Shown: positions 7,721 through 16,749 of the stretch, piece after piece | Numbering within the stretch: position 1 is the first letter of the stretch | Layout of the letters: the number at the start of each line of letters is the position of its first letter | Assembly (NCBI GenBank): GCA_965204775.1 | Contig: CBDBFH010000024.1 | Coordinates: 1-64,000, forward strand | Length of the DNA stretch: 64,000 nucleotides | Direction of reading: 5' to 3' | Source: CBDBFH01 sp965204775 | GTDB taxonomy: Bacteria; Pseudomonadota; Alphaproteobacteria; JAPOUT01; G958296285 | The notes under the pieces: generated by a model | Databases searched by the model: none | What the model was told of the DNA's origin: nothing | What the model saw: only the letters and a program-made list of their open reading frames with translations | Made by a program: the position numbers and the translations under genes

Positions 7721-10700
7721 ACCGCCGCCGCCGCCCGGCCCCCCCGCAGGCGCCGCGCCGCATCATCCTGCAGGCCCAGAAACGCCGGAACCACAACCAA
7801 AACCAGCGCGGTCCCCACCAGCAGGCCAAAGGAAATCGTGATCGCCATCGGCTTCAGAAACTCCGCCTGCAAACTGCGCTCAAACAAAAGCGGCGTCAGA
7901 CCGGCAATCGTCGTGATCGAGGTCAGCAAAACCGCCCGCAGCCGGTCCTTCGCCCCCTGAATCGCCGCTTCGCGCATCGCCAGACCCGCCTGCAAATGCT
8001 TCTGGACCTGGGTCACCAGAACAATCGAGTCATTGACCAGAATCCCCGAAAGACCCAAAAGCGCAATCATCGTCAAAAAAGTCAGCGGATAGCCCATCAC
8101 CATATGGCCCAGAATCGCCCCGATCAGGCCAAACGGAATGATCGACATCACCACCACCGGACGCCCGTAATGGCCGAACACCCAGGCCAGAATGAAATAG
8201 ATCATCGCCAGCGCGACCAGCGCCCCCACCCGCAAATCGGCAAAAGCCTCCGACTGCTCCTCCAGCCGCCCGCCATATTGGTAGCGAACCCCGTGACGGC
8301 GCGCCAGACCGGGCAGAAACGACTCCTCCAATTCCGCAATGATCTCATCGGGCGAAGCCCCGCCCTGCGAGGGCGCAACATTGGCGCTGACCGAAACCTT
8401 GCGCACCCCGTCGCGCCGCGCAATCCGCGCAAAACCCGCCTTCTCCTTCAGCGCAACAATCTCGCTGAGCGGAACCGCAACCCCGCCCCCCGTGCGCAGA
8501 TGCAGATCGGCGAAGGCCCGCGCATCCGACTCCGACTCCGGCAGACGCACCCGCAGCACAACCTCTTCGTCGTCGCGGGCGACCCGCCGGGCAATCGCCC
8601 CCTGAAAGGCGTTGCGCAGCTGGCGGCCGACTTCCTGCGCGGTGAAGCCCAGCGCCGCCCCGCGCGGGGTTACGCTGACGATCAGCTCCTGCTTGCCATA
8701 GGGCAGATCGTCCTCAATGTCGCGCACCCCGCGGAAGCCCTTCAGCGCGCCGCGCAACTCGCCCGACGCCGCCTTGAGCCGGTCCAGCGGCGCGTCCTCC
8801 AGCCGAATGTCAATGTCCTGCCCCGGCGGACCCGCCCGCCGCTCGATCACCGTTATCTGCTCCAGGCCGACAAAGGGCGGAATCTCCTTCTCCAGAGCCG
8901 CGACAAACGCATAGGTCCGGACCGCGCGCGCCTCGCTGGAAATCAGCTCGATATACAGCTCCCCCACATTGTCGCCGACCAGACCGCCCGCAATCAGCAG
9001 CCCGCCGCCGCCCGCCCCCAGCGCCCCGGTCCGGGAAAAAAACGTCTGAATCAAACTGCCCGCCGCGCCCCCCAAAGCCAGCTCGGCGCGCCGCGCCGCC
9101 GCCTGCACCTCCATCAGCGCGGCTTGCGTCCGGCTGCGCGACGTCCCCGGCGTGAAGCGCATCGAAACCCCGATCCGCTCCCCCTCCGGCGCGGGGAAAA
9201 ACTGAAAACCCGCCCGGCCCCCCGCCAGAAGGCCCCCACAGACAATCAAGGCGCCCAGCGCCGCCGCCAGCGTCGTCCCCCGCCGGTCATAGGCCCGCGT
9301 CACCAGCCGCGCAAACCACCCCTCCCGCAATCGCTCAAAGCCCCGGTTGAAGCGCGCCCGCCACGGCGAAACCCGCCGCCCGTCATCCCTCAGACTCTCG
9401 CGCAAATGACCGGGCAGAATCAGAAAACACTCAATCAGACTCGCCGCAATCACCGTGATCACCACCAGCGCCATCGGGCCAAGAATCTCGCCCATCGTGC
9501 CGCTAATCGTCAAAATCGGCAAAAAGGCCGCCATCGTGGTCAGCGACGAGGCCATCACCGGCGGCAGCATCCGCGCCGCCCCCTGCTGCGCCGCCGCCCG
9601 CGGCGCCAAACCCCGCTCGCGCAAAGTCGCCGCGTGCTCCCCCACAACAATCGCATCATCCACAATGATCCCCAGCATCATCAGCATCGCAAACAGCGAG
9701 ATCATGTTGATGCTCTGACCGGTCTGCGACATGATCAGAAACGCCGAAATCACCGCAACCGGAATCCCCACCGCAACCCAGAAGGCCACCCGCGCATTCA
9801 GAAAAATAAACAGGGTGATCAAAACCAGTATCAGCCCGCTCAGCCCGTTGCGCAGCAAAAGCCCAATGCGCTGGCGAACCAGATCCGCCTGCACATTGAA
9901 CATATCGATTTGCAGCGTCGGCGGCAGACTCGCCCGCGCCTGCACCACATAGGCGCTGATCTTCTCCGAAAGATCCAGAATGTCCGACGCATCCGAGCGC
10001 TGAATGTCAATCCGAACCGCCGGCCGCCCCTCAATCGAGCCGGTCGGGTCGCTCTCCTTGAAGGCCTCGCGCACCACCGCAATGTCGCGCAACAAAATCT
10101 TCTCGCCGCTCTCCAGCGACCGAATCTCAATCTGACCCAGCTCGCCCGGATCAATCTCCGAGCCCAGCGCCCGCAACTGCCGCTCCTGACCGCCGCGCAG
10201 CGTCCCCGAAGGCAGGTCCTCGCTCGCCGCGTTCACCCGCCGGGCAATCTCCTCCAGAGTTAGCCCGAAGCGCCGCAATATATTTGTCCCGGTCTCAATC
10301 CAGATCTCCTCCTCCCGCACCCCCTGCATCTGAACCCGGTCGATTCGCAGGTCCAGCAAGTCGTCGCGAATCTCCTTCGCATAGGCCCGCAGCGCCCGCT
10401 CGCTGAACGGACCCGAAAGCGACAGACTCGCCACAGTCTCAAAAAACGTCGCCCGCGAAATCACCGGACGCTCCGCCTCCTGCGGCAGGGTCGTCAAACC
10501 CGCCACCGCCGTCTCAATCTCGGAGAGCGCCTTTTGCATGTCCGTCCCCGGCTGGAACTCCAAAACCGCCACCCCCGACCCCTCAAAGGCGAAGGAGCGC
10601 AGGTCTTCCGCTCCGTCCAGACCCCGAATCTCCGCCTCCACCGCCTTGATGATGTTGGCCTCGACATCCTCCGCGCTCGCCCCGGGCCAGGCCACCGAAA

Positions 10701-10875
10701 CCGAAATCGTCGGCACGTCGACCGTCGGAAAAAATTGCCGGTTCAACTGCCCCAGCCCGTAAAAGCCGGTCAGTAGCATGATCGCCATCAAAAGATTGGA
10801 GGCGTTCGGATGCCGGGTGAACAGAAGAATCAGCCCCGGCACCCGCCCCGCCGCGCCGCCCGCCGCCTGACTCAC
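7717..10875 (-). CDS. RND-family efflux pump, inner-membrane permease
   Basis: Proton-driven exporter of 1052 residues, the length expected for AcrB-type permeases. The N-terminal helix region is followed by a large periplasmic loop starting at FFPTVDVPTISVSVAWPGAS, then a block of helices with the proton-relay motif MLGIIVDDAIVVGEHA, a second periplasmic loop and a second helix block (GLSGILVNDSIVLVTQVQ). The sequence resembles the HAE1-like group rather than heavy-metal pumps, though substrate cannot be fixed. Its start overlaps the stop of the upstream adaptor gene by 4 bases (ATGA type). No outer-membrane TolC gene is adjacent. Confidence 0.92.
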   Translation of the reverse strand: MSQAAGGAAGRVPGLILLFTRHPNASNLLMAIMLLTGFYGLGQLNRQFFPTVDVPTISVSVAWPGASAEDVEANIIKAVEAEIRGLDGAEDLRSFAFEGSGVAVLEFQPGTDMQKALSEIETAVAGLTTLPQEAERPVISRATFFETVASLSLSGPFSERALRAYAKEIRDDLLDLRIDRVQMQGVREEEIWIETGTNILRRFGLTLEEIARRVNAASEDLPSGTLRGGQERQLRALGSEIDPGELGQIEIRSLESGEKILLRDIAVVREAFKESDPTGSIEGRPAVRIDIQRSDASDILDLSEKISAYVVQARASLPPTLQIDMFNVQADLVRQRIGLLLRNGLSGLILVLITLFIFLNARVAFWVAVGIPVAVISAFLIMSQTGQSINMISLFAMLMMLGIIVDDAIVVGEHAATLRERGLAPRAAAQQGAARMLPPVMASSLTTMAAFLPILTISGTMGEILGPMALVVITVIAASLIECFLILPGHLRESLRDDGRRVSPWRARFNRGFERLREGWFARLVTRAYDRRGTTLAAALGALIVCGGLLAGGRAGFQFFPAPEGERIGVSMRFTPGTSRSRTQAALMEVQAAARRAELALGGAAGSLIQTFFSRTGALGAGGGGLLIAGGLVGDNVGELYIELISSEARAVRTYAFVAALEKEIPPFVGLEQITVIERRAGPPGQDIDIRLEDAPLDRLKAASGELRGALKGFRGVRDIEDDLPYGKQELIVSVTPRGAALGFTAQEVGRQLRNAFQGAIARRVARDDEEVVLRVRLPESESDARAFADLHLRTGGGVAVPLSEIVALKEKAGFARIARRDGVRKVSVSANVAPSQGGASPDEIIAELEESFLPGLARRHGVRYQYGGRLEEQSEAFADLRVGALVALAMIYFILAWVFGHYGRPVVVMSIIPFGLIGAILGHMVMGYPLTFLTMIALLGLSGILVNDSIVLVTQVQKHLQAGLAMREAAIQGAKDRLRAVLLTSITTIAGLTPLLFERSLQAEFLKPMAITISFGLLVGTALVLVVVPAFLGLQDDAARRLRGGRAAAAV

Positions 10876-12230
10876 AGCGCCGGATCCTCTTTGGCAAACG
10901 CGCCCGCCTCCGGCGACGCGCCCGGCCCGGCGCTCAGCGCCGGGCGCTCCTCCAGAATCTCAACCCGAACCCCCGGACCGGCTTCCGTGAAGCGGGTGAT
11001 CAAAATCCGCTCCCCGTCGGAAATCTCCCCGCGCACAAACAGATCGCCCCCGGTCCGGCCCGCCACCTCGACCCGCCGCGCCTCCAGACGCCCGCCGCGA
11101 ACCGCATAAACCCGCTGATCGTCAAACACCGCCTCCTCCGGCAGGCGAAAAACCCTCTCATAAGCCCGGTCGGTCAGATTAACCTCGACAAATGCGCCCG
11201 GGCGCAGCGGCGTCTCAAGCGCCGTCTCGCTCAAAACCGCAAAGACATTGACGCCCCCCGCCGCCGCCGAAATCAGCGCCCCGGTGCGCGCAATCTCGGC
11301 GTCGAAAAACAGCGTCCCGGACCCAACCCGCCACGCAATCCGCACCGCCCGGCCCTGCAGCGAACCCCCGTCGGCCAAAAGCCGCCCATATTGCGAATCG
11401 GACAGCGTGAAGCGAACCTCCAGACTGCCCGCCTCAATCAGCCGGGCCAGGCGCTCATTGACTCCAACCCGCTGGCCCACCCCAACCTTGACCGCGCTCA
11501 AATAGCCGCTCCCCGGCGCGGACAGGCGGGTGTCCTCCAGATTGCGCCGCGCCCGCTTCAGCGCGCTCTCCATCCGCGCCACCCCGGCGCGCTGCTGCTC
11601 CAGACGCGCCTGGTCGATCTCCAGAACACTGCGCCCCTTCTCGACCGTCTGCTCTTGCCGAATCGCCGCCAGACTCTTGTCGTCCAGAGTCTTTTGCGAA
11701 ATATGCCCCTGCCGCGCCAGCTCCTCCGCCCGGCCCAGATCGCGCCGCCGCAAGGTCAGCTGCTCGCCGTCGCGCGCCAGCAGCGCGTTGCCCTGCGCCG
11801 CCCGCGCTTTGCTCTCCATCAGGCGCGCCCGCGCCTCGTCCAGACTCGCCCGCGCCTCCTCCGCCGCCCGCTCATAGGTGAACGGATCAATCCGAAGCAA
11901 AGACTCCCCCGACCTCACAATCCCGCCCTCGCGAAAAGACGGCCAGACCTCAACAATCTCGCCGGCCACCGCACTGCGCACATCCACGCTCCGCCCCGCA
12001 ACGATCTCCCCGAAAACCCGCAACTGCGGACGCGCGGTCGTCTCCTGCACATTCATCGCCGCAACATGCCAGACCCGCTCCGCAACCGGCGCCGACTCCG
12101 GCGGGCGGTTGCTCACAATCAACAGCGCCGCAATCCCCAGCGCCGCACCCAAAATCACAAACGGCGTCGCCCGCCGCAAAAACTCCCCGCCAAAAAGCAG
12201 ACCGCGCAGGCGCATCAGAAAAGACCGCAT
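10872..12230 (-). CDS. RND efflux pump periplasmic adaptor (membrane-fusion protein)
   Basis: Links the RND permease to an outer-membrane channel. About 452 residues: an N-terminal membrane anchor (FVILGAALGIAALLIV), a lipoyl half-motif (GRSVDVRSAVAGEIVEVWPSF), a long helical hairpin (residues about 125-230, rich in Arg, Ala, Glu) and the second lipoyl half (LEDTRLSAPGSGYLSAVKV), then beta-barrel and membrane-proximal domains. ATG 12230 is preceded one codon earlier by a GTG, so the start may shift by one codon. It is the first gene of a two-gene operon with the permease. Four direct repeats of CATTCT lie upstream and may be an operator. Confidence 0.9.
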   Translation of the reverse strand: MRSFLMRLRGLLFGGEFLRRATPFVILGAALGIAALLIVSNRPPESAPVAERVWHVAAMNVQETTARPQLRVFGEIVAGRSVDVRSAVAGEIVEVWPSFREGGIVRSGESLLRIDPFTYERAAEEARASLDEARARLMESKARAAQGNALLARDGEQLTLRRRDLGRAEELARQGHISQKTLDDKSLAAIRQEQTVEKGRSVLEIDQARLEQQRAGVARMESALKRARRNLEDTRLSAPGSGYLSAVKVGVGQRVGVNERLARLIEAGSLEVRFTLSDSQYGRLLADGGSLQGRAVRIAWRVGSGTLFFDAEIARTGALISAAAGGVNVFAVLSETALETPLRPGAFVEVNLTDRAYERVFRLPEEAVFDDQRVYAVRGGRLEARRVEVAGRTGGDLFVRGEISDGERILITRFTEAGPGVRVEILEERPALSAGPGASPEAGAFAKEDPAL

Positions 12231-12259
12231 CACTGCATTCCTGTCAAAAACCCGGATTC

Positions 12260-12298
12260 CATTCTCCCCATTCTAATGCATTCTCACTAAAGCATTCT
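12260..12298. promoter_or_regulatory. Direct repeats of CATTCT upstream of the efflux operon
   Basis: CATTCT occurs at 12260, 12269, 12279 and 12293 in a 116-bp AT-rich gap between argF and the adaptor gene. Read on the minus strand this is AGAATG four times just before the adaptor start. It could be a repressor or activator site. No regulator gene is adjacent. Confidence 0.35.
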
Positions 12299-12349
12299 AA
12301 AACACCGGCCCAAATTCACACAATTCGCCCGATCTCCCCAAATCCCCCC

Positions 12350-13291
12350 CTAGCCGCCGGGCAGGACCTCAAAACACCAGAGCAAAATCGCCTTCTGCGC
12401 ATGAAGCCGGTTCTCGGCTTCGTCGAAAATCACCGATTGCGGCCCGTCGGCAACCTCCGCCGCAACCTCCTCCCCCCGATGGGCCGGAAGACAATGCATA
12501 AACAGCGCCTCCGGCGCCGCCTCGGCCATCAGCCCCGCCGTCACCCGGTAAGCGCTCAGCGCCGCCCGCTTTCCCGCCGCCTCCTGCGGCGAGTCGTTGA
12601 CCGACGACCAGACATCGGTCACCACACAGGCCGCGCCGCGCACCGCCGCGCGCGGATCCTCCACCACCGACACCCGATCCCCCGCCGCCGCGACAATCCC
12701 CGCATCTGGCCGCGCGCCCGGTGGACACCCCAGCCGGAGCCGAAAGCCCAAAACCCCCGCCGCCTGAATCCACGAAGCCGCAACATTGTTGCCGTCTCCG
12801 ATCCAGGCAATCGTCCGGTCGCCGATCGCGCCCCGGTGCTCTTCGAAGGTCATGATGTCGGCAACAATCTGGCACGGATGGCTGCGCTGCGTCAGGCCGT
12901 TGACAACCGGAACCGAGGCTTGCGCCGCAAAATCACCCAGCTGCCGGTGACTGCCAACCCGCAGCACCGCCGCATCGACATAGCGCGATAAAACCCGCGC
13001 CGTATCGCCCACGCTCTCGCCGCGCGACCATTGCGCCTCGGCCGCATTCAAAACCAGCGCCTGACCCCCCAGCTGGCGCATGCCAACGTCAAACGAAACC
13101 CGCGTGCGGGTCGAGGGCTTCTCAAACACCAGCGCCAGCAAACGCCCGTCCAGGGGCCGGTCAGCATCCGCCCGCGCCTGCGCCCGCCCGCCCGCCCGCG
13201 CCGCCTTGCGCGCCCGCGCCTCGGCAATGATCGCGCGCACCGCCTTGCCCCCGACCGCGTCCAGATCAAGAAAATGGCGCGGGGCCTTCAT
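12350..13291 (-). CDS. argF: Ornithine carbamoyltransferase
   Basis: Makes citrulline from ornithine and carbamoyl phosphate in arginine synthesis. The 313-residue product has the carbamoyl-phosphate site FEKPSTRTRVSF near residue 58, the HPCQ motif, and the ornithine-site cysteine motif HCLPAHRGEE near residue 265. Length is normal for the family. The start ATG 13291 overlaps the stop of argD by 4 bases, so argD-argF form a coupled operon, an arrangement common in alphaproteobacteria. Confidence 0.95.
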   Translation of the reverse strand: MKAPRHFLDLDAVGGKAVRAIIAEARARKAARAGGRAQARADADRPLDGRLLALVFEKPSTRTRVSFDVGMRQLGGQALVLNAAEAQWSRGESVGDTARVLSRYVDAAVLRVGSHRQLGDFAAQASVPVVNGLTQRSHPCQIVADIMTFEEHRGAIGDRTIAWIGDGNNVAASWIQAAGVLGFRLRLGCPPGARPDAGIVAAAGDRVSVVEDPRAAVRGAACVVTDVWSSVNDSPQEAAGKRAALSAYRVTAGLMAEAAPEALFMHCLPAHRGEEVAAEVADGPQSVIFDEAENRLHAQKAILLWCFEVLPGG

Positions 13292-14490
13292 GCCCCGCCC
13301 CCGGAAACTTCCGCGCAGGCCCCCTCCAGCCGCGCCACCGCCTCTTGCAGATGCTCCTCCTCGATAATCAGGGGCGGCAAAAGGCGCACCACATCGCCCT
13401 GCGCTCCGACCGTCAGCAGACCGCGCCCCCGCGCCGCCTCCACCAGCGCCGCGCCGCGCCCCCGCCGGCAGACCAGACCGAACATCAAGCCCTCGCCCCG
13501 CCAGTCTTCAATCACATCCGGGAAAACGCTTTTCAGCATCGCCAGTTTCTGCGTCAGCCGAAGACCCATCCCCCGGACATGCGCCAGAAAGCCCGGCGCA
13601 AGCAGAACATCCAGAACCGCATTGCCCGCCGCCATCGCCAGAGGATTGCCGCCAAAGGTCGAACCGTGCCGTTTGCGCGTCATCCCACTCGCCGCCCGGC
13701 GCGTCGCCAGACAGGCCCCGACCGGAAAACCCCCGCCCAGACCCTTGGCCGTCGCCAGAATGTCGGGCGCAACCCCGGAATGCTCATAGGCGAAGAGTTT
13801 GCCGGTCCGCCCGATTCCGCATTGCACCTCGTCGAAAATCAGCAAAAGACCATGCGCATCGGCCAGTTCGCGCAAGCCGCGCAAAAACGCCGCCGAAGCC
13901 GGGCGAATCCCGCCCTCGCCCTGAATCGGCTCCAGCAAAATCGCCGCCGTCTTCTCCGTGCAGGCCTGCGCGGCATGCGCCAGATCCCCAAACCGGCGCT
14001 GGACAAAGCCGGGAAGGGCAGGGCCGAAACCTTCGGCAAGCCCCGCCGCCGCAATCGCCCCCGTCGTCCGCCCGTGAAAGGCTCCCTCAAAGGTGATGAT
14101 CTCGCAGCGCCCGCTTTGATCTTGCGCCGCAAAATGACTCCGCGCCATCTTGATCGCACATTCAACCGCCTCGCCGCCTGAATTCGCGAAAAAAACCGTC
14201 TCGGCAAAACTCGCCTGCGCCAGACGCTGCGCCAAACGCTCCTGCCCCGGAATCCGGTAGAGATTGGACAAATGCCAGGGACGCGCAAGCGCGCGCTGCA
14301 GCGCTTCGGTCAAATGCGGGTGGCCGTAGCCCAGCGCGTTGACCCCGATCCCGGCGGCAAAGTCCAGATAGCGCTCCCCTTCCGCGCTTTCCAGCCACGG
14401 GCCCGCCCCGCCCGAAAACACCAGAGGCGCCGGCGCATACACCGGCAAAATCGCGCTCTGCGCCGCCTGCCCCGGCCCATCCCTGGACAT
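13288..14490 (-). CDS. argD: Acetylornithine / succinyldiaminopimelate aminotransferase
   Basis: PLP-dependent class-III aminotransferase of arginine (and possibly lysine) synthesis, 400 residues. Visible landmarks are the N-terminal substrate region YLDFAAGIGVNALGYGHP, the phosphate-binding SGGEAVECAIKMAR, FDEVQCGIGRTGKLFAYEH with the cofactor aspartate, and the Schiff-base lysine in TAKGLGGGFPVGA. ATG 14490 (MSRDGPG) has GGAGAGG upstream; in-frame codons further upstream add about 47 residues without family similarity. It is the first gene of the argD-argF operon. Confidence 0.93.
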   Translation of the reverse strand: MSRDGPGQAAQSAILPVYAPAPLVFSGGAGPWLESAEGERYLDFAAGIGVNALGYGHPHLTEALQRALARPWHLSNLYRIPGQERLAQRLAQASFAETVFFANSGGEAVECAIKMARSHFAAQDQSGRCEIITFEGAFHGRTTGAIAAAGLAEGFGPALPGFVQRRFGDLAHAAQACTEKTAAILLEPIQGEGGIRPASAAFLRGLRELADAHGLLLIFDEVQCGIGRTGKLFAYEHSGVAPDILATAKGLGGGFPVGACLATRRAASGMTRKRHGSTFGGNPLAMAAGNAVLDVLLAPGFLAHVRGMGLRLTQKLAMLKSVFPDVIEDWRGEGLMFGLVCRRGRGAALVEAARGRGLLTVGAQGDVVRLLPPLIIEEEHLQEAVARLEGACAEVSGGGA

Positions 14491-14549
14491 TTCCGCCTCT
14501 CCATCGCCTCCGGAAAAAGCCGCGCTTATAAGCGCCGCGCCCAAACTTG

Positions 14550-15383
14550 TCAATTCTTGAGCCGCCAGCCGGAGCGCAAAATCCGGTGACAGATCACCCA
14601 CAGACCCACATTCAGACCCACCCCCAGCCACAGGCCCGCCGCCAGATCGCCTTCGGCATGGCCGGTGAAGCCAAAGCGAAAGCCGTCGATCATGTAGAAA
14701 AACGGATTATATTCGCTCACCCGCCGCGCCATTTCCGGAAGCCGCGAGACCGAATAAAACGTCCCCGATAAAAAAGACAGCGGAACAATCACAAAATTGG
14801 TGATCGACTGCAAATGATCAAATTTCTCCGCCCAAATCCCGGTGATGATCCCCAGCAGCGAAAGCGATAGCGCCGCGCTCAAGGCATGAAACACAATATA
14901 GGCCGGAGCCACCGGGGTCAGATCAACGAAAAACGCCATCCCCAGCCCGGTCATCACCGCCACCGCCACGCCCCGGGTCGCTCCGGCCAGCGCCATCGCC
15001 GTATTCATCTCGCCCGGCGAAAGCGGCGGCATCAGATAGTCGACAATATTGCCCTGAACCTTGGCGATCATCAGCGACGACGACGTGTTGGCAAAGGCGT
15101 TTTGTATGATCGACATCATGATCAGGCCCGGCGCAAGAAAGGCCGTAAACCCAACCCCCCCGATCTGAACATCCCCGCGCCCCAGCGCCAGCGAGAAAAT
15201 CGCCAGAAACAGCAGCGTATTGATGATCGGCGCCGCCAGAGTCTGCAGCGCGACCTTCACAAAGCGGTTCACCTCCTTGAGATAAAGCGTCCACACCCCC
15301 CGCCAGTTGATTCCCTCAATCGGGGCAACCCCCGGCGCAGGGCGCGCCCGCCGGGGCGCAAGCCCCTCTTCCACTGCCGGCAT
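14550..15383 (-). CDS. ABC-2 type transporter permease
   Basis: Membrane subunit of an ABC exporter, 277 residues with six predicted helices. The N-terminal cytosolic part WTLYLKEVNRFVKVALQTLAAP and the signature PLSPGEMNTAMALAG resemble the NodJ/YadH family of ABC-2 permeases. The C-terminal conserved stretch reads LSFLSGTFYSVSRLPE followed by YNPFFYMIDGFRFG. ATG 15383 has an excellent ribosome site, AAAGGAGG. The matching ATPase is not adjacent in this window. The substrate is unknown; relatives export lipids, polysaccharides or drugs. Confidence 0.85.
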   Translation of the reverse strand: MPAVEEGLAPRRARPAPGVAPIEGINWRGVWTLYLKEVNRFVKVALQTLAAPIINTLLFLAIFSLALGRGDVQIGGVGFTAFLAPGLIMMSIIQNAFANTSSSLMIAKVQGNIVDYLMPPLSPGEMNTAMALAGATRGVAVAVMTGLGMAFFVDLTPVAPAYIVFHALSAALSLSLLGIITGIWAEKFDHLQSITNFVIVPLSFLSGTFYSVSRLPEMARRVSEYNPFFYMIDGFRFGFTGHAEGDLAAGLWLGVGLNVGLWVICHRILRSGWRLKN

Positions 15384-15448
15384 AATCGCCTCCTTTGCTC
15401 GTTTCTCCCCGATCTTGGGGCAAAAACCCTCCGAAGAGCCAAATTTTC

Positions 15449-15457
15449 TGTGGATAA
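15449..15457 (-). promoter_or_regulatory. Consensus DnaA box upstream of gcrA
   Basis: TGTGGATAA, the exact complement of the DnaA consensus TTATCCACA, lies about 115 bp before the gcrA start. In Caulobacter, DnaA directly activates gcrA (established knowledge), so this site fits a conserved DnaA-to-GcrA link. Confidence 0.6.
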
Positions 15458-15572
15458 CTCCCCTGTGGGCCAAAAAATCGCTTGGGAAGCCATATCTATT
15501 GAGCAACAATCGCCTCCAAACAATATGTTGTGGTGCTTCACAGCATATAGAGAGATCAGAAGGAGGCAGAAT

Positions 15573-16046
15573 ATGTCCTGGACCCCCGAACGTGTCGAGA
15601 TGCTCAAGACCTTGTGGGCTGAAGGCTTGAGCGCCAGTCAGATCGCAGCCCGGCTGGGCGTCGTGACCCGCAATGCGGTGATCGGGAAGATTCATCGCCT
15701 GGGGATCGCCGCGCGTGAACACGGCAATAAGGGAGGCCGCCGCGCCCGAATCGGGCCGCGCCCGCCCGGCGAAACCCGCGCCGCCCCGGCGCAGACCAGA
15801 GAAGAGGCCATCGCCCCGCCGGAGCCTTCCCCCGATAACGTCACCGTCCTCGAACTCAGCGACCATCGTTGCCGCTGGCCGCTGGGCGATCCCAAGGGAG
15901 AGGATTTCCGCTTCTGCGGCAACAAAACCCCCGGCCCCGGACAGACCTATTGCGACTATCACACCCGCCGCGCTTATCAGGGTGCGCTCCCGGTTTCATC
16001 GGCCCGGAGCGGCAAGGAGAGCAAACAGCGCAGCTCCGGCGCTTGA
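15573..16046 (+). CDS. gcrA: GcrA cell-cycle regulator
   Basis: Transcription regulator that binds sigma-70 RNA polymerase and CcrM-methylated promoters to drive cell-cycle genes in alphaproteobacteria. The 157-residue product starts with the typical DNA-binding helices (MSWTPERVEMLKTLWAEGLS, then SQIAARLGVVTRNAVIGKIH). After a variable linker comes the conserved C-terminal Cys/His block: CRWPLGDP, FRFCGN and YCDYHTRRAY. The start ATG 15573 has AAGGAGG at 15560. The gene stands alone in its direction, with phoB convergent 4 bases after its stop. A consensus DnaA box lies upstream. Confidence 0.95.
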   Translation: MSWTPERVEMLKTLWAEGLSASQIAARLGVVTRNAVIGKIHRLGIAAREHGNKGGRRARIGPRPPGETRAAPAQTREEAIAPPEPSPDNVTVLELSDHRCRWPLGDPKGEDFRFCGNKTPGPGQTYCDYHTRRAYQGALPVSSARSGKESKQRSSGA

Positions 16047-16050
16047 GGGC

Positions 16051-16749
16051 TCACCCCTCCAGCAGATAGCCCGTCCCATGCGCGGTCTTGATCGCGTCTT
16101 GCGCGCCCCCCCGGCGCAGCGCCTTGCGCAGACGGCCAATGCACACATCCACCGTGCGCGGCTCAATCGGCGCGTCCGCCCCCCAGATCGCGTCCAGCAG
16201 CTGCTCCCGGCTGAAAATCCGCCCGGGCCGGCGCATCAGATGAACCAGAAGCCGAAACTCCAGCGGCCCTAGAGACACCCGCCGCTCCCCAACCCGAATC
16301 TCCCGCCGCGCACAATCGGCCTCAATCCCCCCGGCCCGAATCACCTCCGCCTCCAGCCCCCCCCCCGTCCGGCGCAGCAGCGCCTTGATCCGGGCCAGCA
16401 ACTCGTCCATCGCAAAGGGCTTGGCCAGATAATCATCCGCCCCCGTCTCCAGACCCTGGATCCGGTCCTCCGGCGCGCCGCGCGCCGTCAGCATCAAAAT
16501 CCCCGCCGCCCGCAAACGCGGATCGCGCCGCAGACGCCGGCACACCTCAAGCCCCGACGCCCCCGGCAGCATCCAGTCCAGAAGCACCAGGTCCGGAGAC
16601 CGCGCCCGCGCCTGCGCCAGCGCCTGCGCCCCGTCGCGCGCCCGCGCCGTCGCATAGCCCGCCTTGTCCAGACTGTATTCCAGAAGCTCGGACAGCGCCG
16701 CTTCGTCTTCCACAACCAGAATCAGAGGACGGCGCCCGACCCCACTCAC
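16051..16749 (-). CDS. phoB: Phosphate regulon response regulator PhoB
   Basis: Two-component response regulator, 232 residues: a receiver domain with the acidic pocket VVEDE and phospho-acceptor Asp58 in LVLLDWMLPG, switch lysine in LAKPF, and an OmpR-type winged-helix DNA-binding domain (LGPLEFRLLVHLMRRPGRIF and EPRTVDVCIGRLRKAL). It would be phosphorylated by PhoR under phosphate starvation and bind Pho boxes such as that before pstS. It is the last gene of the locus, overlapping phoU by 4 bases. Confidence 0.94.
   Translation of the reverse strand: MSGVGRRPLILVVEDEAALSELLEYSLDKAGYATARARDGAQALAQARARSPDLVLLDWMLPGASGLEVCRRLRRDPRLRAAGILMLTARGAPEDRIQGLETGADDYLAKPFAMDELLARIKALLRRTGGGLEAEVIRAGGIEADCARREIRVGERRVSLGPLEFRLLVHLMRRPGRIFSREQLLDAIWGADAPIEPRTVDVCIGRLRKALRRGGAQDAIKTAHGTGYLLEG

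Noticed and set aside
4775..10263. Very long open frames opposite or out of frame with metZ, trkH and the RND pump (for example 4775-7384 minus and 6676-10263 plus).
   Set aside because: Their translations are low-complexity Gly/Glu/Arg/Pro text with no domains, as expected for shadows of high-GC genes. The true frames have full family motifs.
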